In this document: positions 59,397 through 64,000 of the stretch, piece after piece | Numbering within the stretch: position 1 is the stretch's first letter | Layout of the letters: each line of letters opens with the position of its first letter | Assembly: GCA_949297785.1 (NCBI GenBank) | Contig: CASFTW010000005.1 | Span: 53,333 to 117,332, forward strand | Origin: an uncultured Spirochaetales bacterium | Lineage (GTDB): Bacteria; Spirochaetota; Spirochaetia; Sphaerochaetales; Sphaerochaetaceae | Length of the DNA stretch: 64,000 nucleotides | Direction: 5' to 3' | Translations under genes and position numbers: made by a program | Notes under the pieces: generated by a model | Databases searched by the model: none | The model's input: the letters and a program-made list of their open reading frames with translations, nothing else | What the model was told of the DNA's origin: nothing

Positions 59397-62012
59397 ATGG
59401 AAGAAAACAAGAAAAAGAAAACATCACAGAAGACAGACGGAAAGCAGGAAATGGATAAGAAAGTATCCGCATCCCCTCTTGTCATAGGAATCGGAGCTTC
59501 TGCCGGCGGGCTTGAGGCCCTGCAGCAGTTTTTCGACTACATGCCGTCCCACAGCGGTTTCTGCTTTGTTGTCATCCAGCATCTGTCGCCTGATTACAAA
59601 AGCCTCATGGCGGACATCCTCGCAAAGCACACGCAGATGTCCGTGTATCAGGCGGAAAACCATATGAGCATCCATCCTGATACTGTCTATCTCATACCGC
59701 CGAAGAAATACATGACGATACAGCAGAATCAGCTGATTCTCTCCGACTATGATGCCGGAACGCTCAATCATCCGATTGATGTCTTCTTCACTTCCCTTGC
59801 CGAAGAGAAAAAGGAACACTCGATCGCCATTGTGCTCTCAGGTACGGGATCGGACGGTACGAACGGCATAAAGGCAATAAAGGAAAAGGGAGGACTTGTC
59901 ATCGCCCAGGCACCGGAGAGTGCGAAATTCGACGGCATGCCGCGCAGTGTGATCAATACGGGACTTGCAGATTTCATACTCTCACCCGAAGAGATCACGG
60001 AAGAGATCCTGAACTTCTCTTCCACTCCCATACTCCTGCGTTCCCGCCCGGGAGACGCGCAGGCAAATGAGGATGACGAGCTTTTCTCAGAGGAGGAAAC
60101 ACTCTCGCACATCTATGCGATATTGAAGAATGCAAGCGGGATAGATTTCACATATTACAAACGCTCAACCATCCTGCGCCGCATAGAGCGCCGCATGCTG
60201 GTCACGCATACCGCGACGCTTTCCGATTTCGCACATCTTCTCGGGGACAACACGGAGGAAGTGAATATCCTCGTAAAGGAAATTCTCATCGGTGTCACAA
60301 ACTTTTTCCGTGACCCGGGTTTCTTTGAGAAGCTGAAATACAATGTGATTTACAAGATTGTCGACAGGGCGAAGGAAGATGAACCGATAAGGGTCTGGAG
60401 CGCCGGATGCTCTACAGGCGAAGAGGCTTATTCTATCGCGATCCTCTTCAAGGAAGTCATGGAGGAACTTGAAGTCACAAGAGATATTAAGATATTCGCA
60501 ACAGACGTGGACAGCCGTGCCATCGAACAGGCCAGCAGGGGCGTTTTCTCGGAAAACATAATCGACGATGTCTCCTCCGACCGTCTTTCCAAATTCTTCA
60601 TCAAGCAGAACGAGCAGTACCAGATCTGCCGCGAGATAAGGAAAATGATCGTCTTCGCGACACACAACATGTTCTCCGATCCGCCTTTCGGCAAGCTTGA
60701 TCTCATCGTCTGCCGCAACGTGATGATCTATTTCCAGCCTGTGCTGCGCCGCGGCCTTTTCGCAATCTTCCACTCGGCGCTGAAAAACAACGGCTATCTC
60801 TTCCTCGGCAAGAGCGAGACCGCCGGAGAATACGTGAATCTCTTCAAGCCCGTGTGCAGTGCGGAGAAGATATACATACATAAAGGAGATGGAAAAGTCG
60901 AGGACCTCACCCCGCCGACTTTCAATATTCCCAATATACAGGCAATCTCTCCATCCAGCATAAGGGCATCCGTCAAGCCGACTGACGAGAGCAACGGTGA
61001 AAACCTGTATTCCAGATTCCTTGAGAAATTCCTCCCGCCTTCAGTCGTCATCGACAGGGATGACAATGTGGTTCATTTCTTCGGCGCATACAGCGACTAT
61101 CTCACAATCGCGCCGGGAAAAGCGACACTTAATTTCTTCAGCATGGTCAACAGGGATCTCAATCTTGTCGCGGCAACGGGACTGAGCAAGGTGCGCAGCG
61201 AGCATAAGGGAGTGACTTACACCTCAATCGCAGTCGACTGCCCGTCCGGACGCAAGGTAATAGATCTGTCAATCCAGCCTGTCCCGCAGTCAGATGCTGG
61301 CGATGATGAAAGTCTTATCGCGATTCTCTTCCTTGAAAACAGACCGGCAGAACTTGAAGGGAATGTGGAGAAGTACGATCTCGATGCAACAGCCGCAAAA
61401 CGCATTGCGGAGCTTGAGAAGGAATTCTCGGTCTCGCAGAGCGATCTGAGAGCCACCATCCAGCGTCTTGAAACCGTGAACGGAGAGCTCCAGGCTGCAA
61501 ACGAGGAGCTCCTGACAGCCAACGAGGAACTCCAGAGTTCAACAGAAGAGCTGCAGTCCGTCAATGAGGAGCTGTACACCGTAAATACAGAGCACCAGCT
61601 GAAGCTTGACGAGCTGACGATGATGACAAACGACCTGTCGAACTTCCTCTCATCCACGATGATCGGCATTCTCTTCGTGGACAGCAATCTGAACATAAGA
61701 AAGTTCACCGAATACGTGGGACGTGAATTCCAGCTCATGGATCATGATATCGGGCGTTCAATCCAGATATTCGCACACAGCTTCCCGGATGAGGCGATCG
61801 AAGCCGACTGCCGTACGGTCTTAAGGGATCTGATCTCCATCGACCGTGAGGTTACGGCAATGAACGGACGCTGCTATACACTGCGTATCGCGCCGTACAG
61901 GACAACCGAAAACAGCATAAGAGGACTGGTCATCACCATCATAGACAGTCTCGGGGAAAATCCGCTTCACAGCGGAGGAAAGAAAGAGGATAAGGAAAAA
62001 ACAGAGAAGTGA
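59397..62012 (+). CDS. CheB-CheR fusion with PAS and coiled coil
   Basis: 871 aa. Residues 20-205: CheB methylesterase (IGASAGGLEALQQF with Ser, VVIQHLSPDYKS with His, LSGTGSDGTNGIKAI with Asp). No receiver domain in front. Residues 225-490: CheR methyltransferase (TNFFRDPGFF, VWSAGCSTGEEAYSIA for SAM, LIVCRNVMIYF). Residues about 540-655: PAS-like. Residues 655-745: heptad coiled coil rich in NEEL repeats. Residues 745-860: PAS. The histidine kinase that often ends such proteins is missing. GGAGG site. It should tune a chemoreceptor-like pathway, probably together with the c-di-GMP protein upstream. Confidence 0.93.
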   Translation: MEENKKKKTSQKTDGKQEMDKKVSASPLVIGIGASAGGLEALQQFFDYMPSHSGFCFVVIQHLSPDYKSLMADILAKHTQMSVYQAENHMSIHPDTVYLIPPKKYMTIQQNQLILSDYDAGTLNHPIDVFFTSLAEEKKEHSIAIVLSGTGSDGTNGIKAIKEKGGLVIAQAPESAKFDGMPRSVINTGLADFILSPEEITEEILNFSSTPILLRSRPGDAQANEDDELFSEEETLSHIYAILKNASGIDFTYYKRSTILRRIERRMLVTHTATLSDFAHLLGDNTEEVNILVKEILIGVTNFFRDPGFFEKLKYNVIYKIVDRAKEDEPIRVWSAGCSTGEEAYSIAILFKEVMEELEVTRDIKIFATDVDSRAIEQASRGVFSENIIDDVSSDRLSKFFIKQNEQYQICREIRKMIVFATHNMFSDPPFGKLDLIVCRNVMIYFQPVLRRGLFAIFHSALKNNGYLFLGKSETAGEYVNLFKPVCSAEKIYIHKGDGKVEDLTPPTFNIPNIQAISPSSIRASVKPTDESNGENLYSRFLEKFLPPSVVIDRDDNVVHFFGAYSDYLTIAPGKATLNFFSMVNRDLNLVAATGLSKVRSEHKGVTYTSIAVDCPSGRKVIDLSIQPVPQSDAGDDESLIAILFLENRPAELEGNVEKYDLDATAAKRIAELEKEFSVSQSDLRATIQRLETVNGELQAANEELLTANEELQSSTEELQSVNEELYTVNTEHQLKLDELTMMTNDLSNFLSSTMIGILFVDSNLNIRKFTEYVGREFQLMDHDIGRSIQIFAHSFPDEAIEADCRTVLRDLISIDREVTAMNGRCYTLRIAPYRTTENSIRGLVITIIDSLGENPLHSGGKKEDKEKTEK

Positions 62013-62016
62013 ATGA

Positions 62017-62039
62017 GGATGCCGCAGTATGCGGCATCC
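62017..62039 (+). terminator. Hairpin after the CheB-CheR gene
   Basis: Perfect nine-bp stem GGATGCCGC / GCGGCATCC, five-base loop, four bases after the stop. T-tract weak. Confidence 0.75.
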
Positions 62040-62089
62040 CCTGTCTCACTTTCACAGAAAGAGAGAAATTTTTTCTTTCCTTATGGAAC

Positions 62090-62125
62090 GTTTGTCATTA
62101 CATTAGATGCAGGAGAATGACAAAC
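62090..62125 (+). promoter_or_regulatory. Inverted repeat enclosing the ldhA ribosome-binding site
   Basis: GTTTGTCATT (62090-62099) and AATGACAAAC (62116-62125) are perfect ten-bp arms. The 16-nt loop contains the AGGAG site, and the ATG follows the second arm directly. Confidence 0.6.
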
Positions 62126-63106
62126 ATGAAAATAGTTCTTTTTGACACCAAAAATTATGATAAAAAGCATTTTGACGCGGCAAACAGGGATTACGGCTTT
62201 GAGATCGTATACCTCGAACCTGCGCTGAATGCCCACAGTGCAGTCATGGCAAAAGGTGCGGATGTGGTCTGTCCGTTTGTCAACTGCACGGTTGACAGAA
62301 CTGTCATCGACATCCTCAGTCAGGAAGGCGTCCGTCTCATCGCCATGCGTTCTGCCGGCTTCAACAACGTCGATTACCAGTATGCGAATGAGAAAGGTAT
62401 TCCTGTCGTGAGAGTTCCGGCATACAGCCCGCATGCTGTTGCCGAACATTCTTTCGCCCTTCTTCTCGCGCTTGTCAGAAAGCTGACACATGCATATGTG
62501 AGGACAAGGGAATTCAACTTCTCCCTCTCCGGCCTTGTGGGCATGGATCTGTACGGCAAGACATTCGGAGTTGTCGGCACCGGAAAAATCGGCAGAGTTG
62601 CAATCGGCATCGCAAAAGGATTCGGCATGAAAGTCCTTGCATACGACCCGTATCCGGCAGAGGATCCTGATGTGCAGTACACTGATCTTGACACACTTCT
62701 GAGAGAAGCGGATGTTGTCTCGCTGTACTGTCCTCTCACAAAAGAAAACAGGCACATGATCAATGCGGCAACCATTGATGCCATGAAGGACACAGCCTTC
62801 CTGATCAATACCTCCCGCGGCGCACTGATCGACTCCGAAGCCCTGGTTGAGGCTCTGAAGGAGAAGAAACTGGGAGGTGCGGCACTGGATGTATATGAGG
62901 AAGAAGCCGGAATATTCTACACGGACCAGAGCAGCGAAGGCATAGAGGATGACACTCTTGCCCGCCTCATAAGCATGCCAAATGCGATCATTACATCACA
63001 TCAGGGCTATCTTACCGAGGAGGCCCTCAGTGCAATCAGCGGAACAACGCTTGCGAATGTGAAGGAATTTGAAGAAGGAAAGACTCTGACAAACCAGGTG
63101 AAGTGA
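62126..63106 (+). CDS. ldhA: D-lactate dehydrogenase (2-hydroxyacid dehydrogenase)
   Basis: 326 aa from the ATG at 62126. The NAD fold has GVVGTGKIGRVAIGIAKG and the specificity Asp in LAYDPYP. Catalytic Arg in NTSRGALID, Glu in LDVYEEEAG, His in TSHQGYLT. The pattern (IAMRSAGFNNVD, VPAYSPHAVAEHSFAL) is that of fermentative D-lactate dehydrogenase. Reduces pyruvate to D-lactate, regenerating NAD+. The leader hairpin suggests translational or repressor control. Confidence 0.93.
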   Translation: MKIVLFDTKNYDKKHFDAANRDYGFEIVYLEPALNAHSAVMAKGADVVCPFVNCTVDRTVIDILSQEGVRLIAMRSAGFNNVDYQYANEKGIPVVRVPAYSPHAVAEHSFALLLALVRKLTHAYVRTREFNFSLSGLVGMDLYGKTFGVVGTGKIGRVAIGIAKGFGMKVLAYDPYPAEDPDVQYTDLDTLLREADVVSLYCPLTKENRHMINAATIDAMKDTAFLINTSRGALIDSEALVEALKEKKLGGAALDVYEEEAGIFYTDQSSEGIEDDTLARLISMPNAIITSHQGYLTEEALSAISGTTLANVKEFEEGKTLTNQVK

Positions 63107-63138
63107 AAAACAAAGGATCTGCTGAAAACAGATAAAAT

Positions 63139-63162
63139 GTCTGCCGGACTGACCCGGCAGAC
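63139..63162. terminator. Bidirectional terminator hairpin
   Basis: Perfect nine-bp stem GTCTGCCGG / CCGGCAGAC, six-base loop, between convergent genes. ATTTTATC follows on the minus strand. Confidence 0.85.
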
Positions 63163-63184
63163 GTAAGACAGACAATCTGAAAAA

Positions 63185-64000
63185 TCAGACGTAATATTCC
63201 ATCGGATATGCAAGATACTGCAGCTCGTCAAGCTGTTCGCATGTGACATACCCGGAAGGAGCATTGAGAAGAGACGGTATGCGGTTGACGATTGTCGCAC
63301 AGGTGTGCTCGACGGTGGCAGGCTTCACAATATGGAATTCCGTGTCAGGCTCGCCTGTGATCTTCCAGTCGCACATGTCGCCGTCGTCAGGGCCGTATAC
63401 CTTTCCTATTGTTTCTTCTTCAACCGTGATACCCTGCATTGTCTGGATTGTGACAACGGAAGACATACCGATACAGCGTCCTGCCTTTATCGTGCGGCCG
63501 AGCGTCTGTGAATACAAATCATGATCCACTGTATAAGGCACATTCTTCTGCTCGATCGACTTGATTGTAAGACCGAGCTTGCTGCAGATTGCCTCGCTGG
63601 CATTCCATGCATAGGACGGTTCGATTTCAGCAGGATGGGCGATCTTCTCCTCGAATTCCTCAACAGACAGATCGCACCCGTAGGCATTTGCCAGAGCAAG
63701 GCCGTAATCCTCTACGTTGTAGGAATAGGCACCTTTGATCTTCTCTATCCTGTTGCATGATGCGGCAACAAGCCCGACCATATTGATCCAGAACGTGTCC
63801 TGCATTCCGGAACCGGTAATGGTACAACCGTTTTCCTTGGCAATTGCATCAAGCCTGTTGATCATGGCGGCAGAGGTCGTCCACGGGTGAATGACTCCAT
63901 CTTCATATGATGTGACATCTGTCAAGTAATATCTATCTCTTTTATTTGGGCTCCTCTTCTGTTTCTTTCCTATTAAGATATACATCCAAGGCTCTCTTGC
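63185..64000 (-). CDS. Dihydrodipicolinate-reductase-like dehydrogenase, 5' end anomalous and off window
   Basis: The frame is open from the window edge to the stop at 63187-63185. From about [20 protein letters not shown] onward it matches the DapB-like/2,4-diaminopentanoate dehydrogenase family: [20 protein letters not shown], then [21 protein letters not shown] and ending in LAYPMEYYV. The N-terminal Rossmann domain that should precede this is not there. In its place is an A/T-rich, Lys/Arg-rich segment of about 35 residues ([15 protein letters not shown]) that I cannot assign. The gene may be a recombinant or broken copy, or the window may end at a junction. Confidence 0.65.
   Translation of the reverse strand, partial: AREPWMYILIGKKQKRSPNKRDRYYLTDVTSYEDGVIHPWTTSAAMINRLDAIAKENGCTITGSGMQDTFWINMVGLVAASCNRIEKIKGAYSYNVEDYGLALANAYGCDLSVEEFEEKIAHPAEIEPSYAWNASEAICSKLGLTIKSIEQKNVPYTVDHDLYSQTLGRTIKAGRCIGMSSVVTIQTMQGITVEEETIGKVYGPDDGDMCDWKITGEPDTEFHIVKPATVEHTCATIVNRIPSLLNAPSGYVTCEQLDELQYLAYPMEYYV

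Noticed and set aside
1..64000. CRISPR arrays, tRNA, rRNA, prophage or insertion sequences
   Set aside because: I saw no regularly spaced repeats, tRNA cloverleaf sequence, rRNA sequence, phage structural genes or transposase in the window.

Overview
The window is a gene-dense stretch of about 50 % GC bacterial chromosome with no rRNA, tRNA, CRISPR array, prophage or insertion sequence that I can recognise. Several genes encode signal-peptide-bearing beta-barrel proteins and a lipoprotein, so the cell is a diderm. The gene content is anaerobic: Fe-S dehydratases, FabK, a CbiK-like chelatase, a flavodoxin, Fe-S aldo/keto reductase and OYE enzymes, and D-lactate dehydrogenase. A bile-salt-hydrolase-family enzyme and a pectinesterase point to an animal gut. 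My best guess is a gut spirochaete (Sphaerochaeta/Treponema-like); this is inference from gene style, not proof.

Layout. 1-6.1 kb: end of a MATE exporter, the TrkH/TrkA potassium system, and a Gfo/Idh/MocA oxidoreductase coupled to an Fe-S aldo/keto reductase. 6.2-10.4 kb: a Zn/Cd P-type ATPase whose metal-binding HMA domain is a separate gene behind an ArsR-type palindrome, a YhcH/ketopantoate-reductase-family pair behind a LacI-type palindrome, and an ArsR regulator. 10.4-18.7 kb: an OYE-family Fe-S flavoenzyme, a LytTR two-component system, a PAS-GGDEF cyclase, a two-subunit aconitase X, and an orphan ABC binding protein. 18.7-23.5 kb: a tartrate-dehydratase/fumarase pair with a DASS transporter, next to two GntR regulators and a DUF1847 protein that share a promoter box with it. 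23.7-30.6 kb: ABM monooxygenase/flavodoxin pair, MATE exporter, an outer-membrane protein behind a poly-C promoter, an ArsB/CitM-type transporter, AvtA-like aminotransferase, and an AEC carrier.

30.8-40.3 kb is an almost complete type II fatty-acid synthesis operon in the order acpP-fabK-fabD-fabG-fabF-accB-fabZ-accC-accD-accA, followed by an acyl-CoA ligase. That is the streptococcal gene order without fabT and fabH. 40.4-46.2 kb: a YczE-like membrane protein, a lipoprotein, a beta-barrel and a CbiK-like chelatase, convergent with a FecBCD-type ABC importer. 46.2-50.8 kb: a four-module sulfur enzyme (CoA-disulfide reductase, rhodanese, siroheme domain, ferredoxin), a pectinesterase and a DUF362 protein. 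50.9-53.9 kb is an A/T-richer accessory pocket with two PD-(D/E)XK-type genes. 54-63.1 kb: a choloylglycine-hydrolase-family enzyme, a giant GGDEF/PAS/GAF/EAL protein in an operon with a CheB-CheR-PAS fusion, and D-lactate dehydrogenase. The last gene runs off the window and has an anomalous N-terminal end.

The most striking signal is regulatory. At nine separate transcription units a -10 box lies exactly 6 or 7 nt before the ATG with no usable Shine-Dalgarno site, which predicts leaderless mRNAs beside ordinary SD-led operon genes. A second is an identical 15-bp palindrome at the predicted start sites of two promoters 25 kb apart (flavodoxin operon and DUF362).
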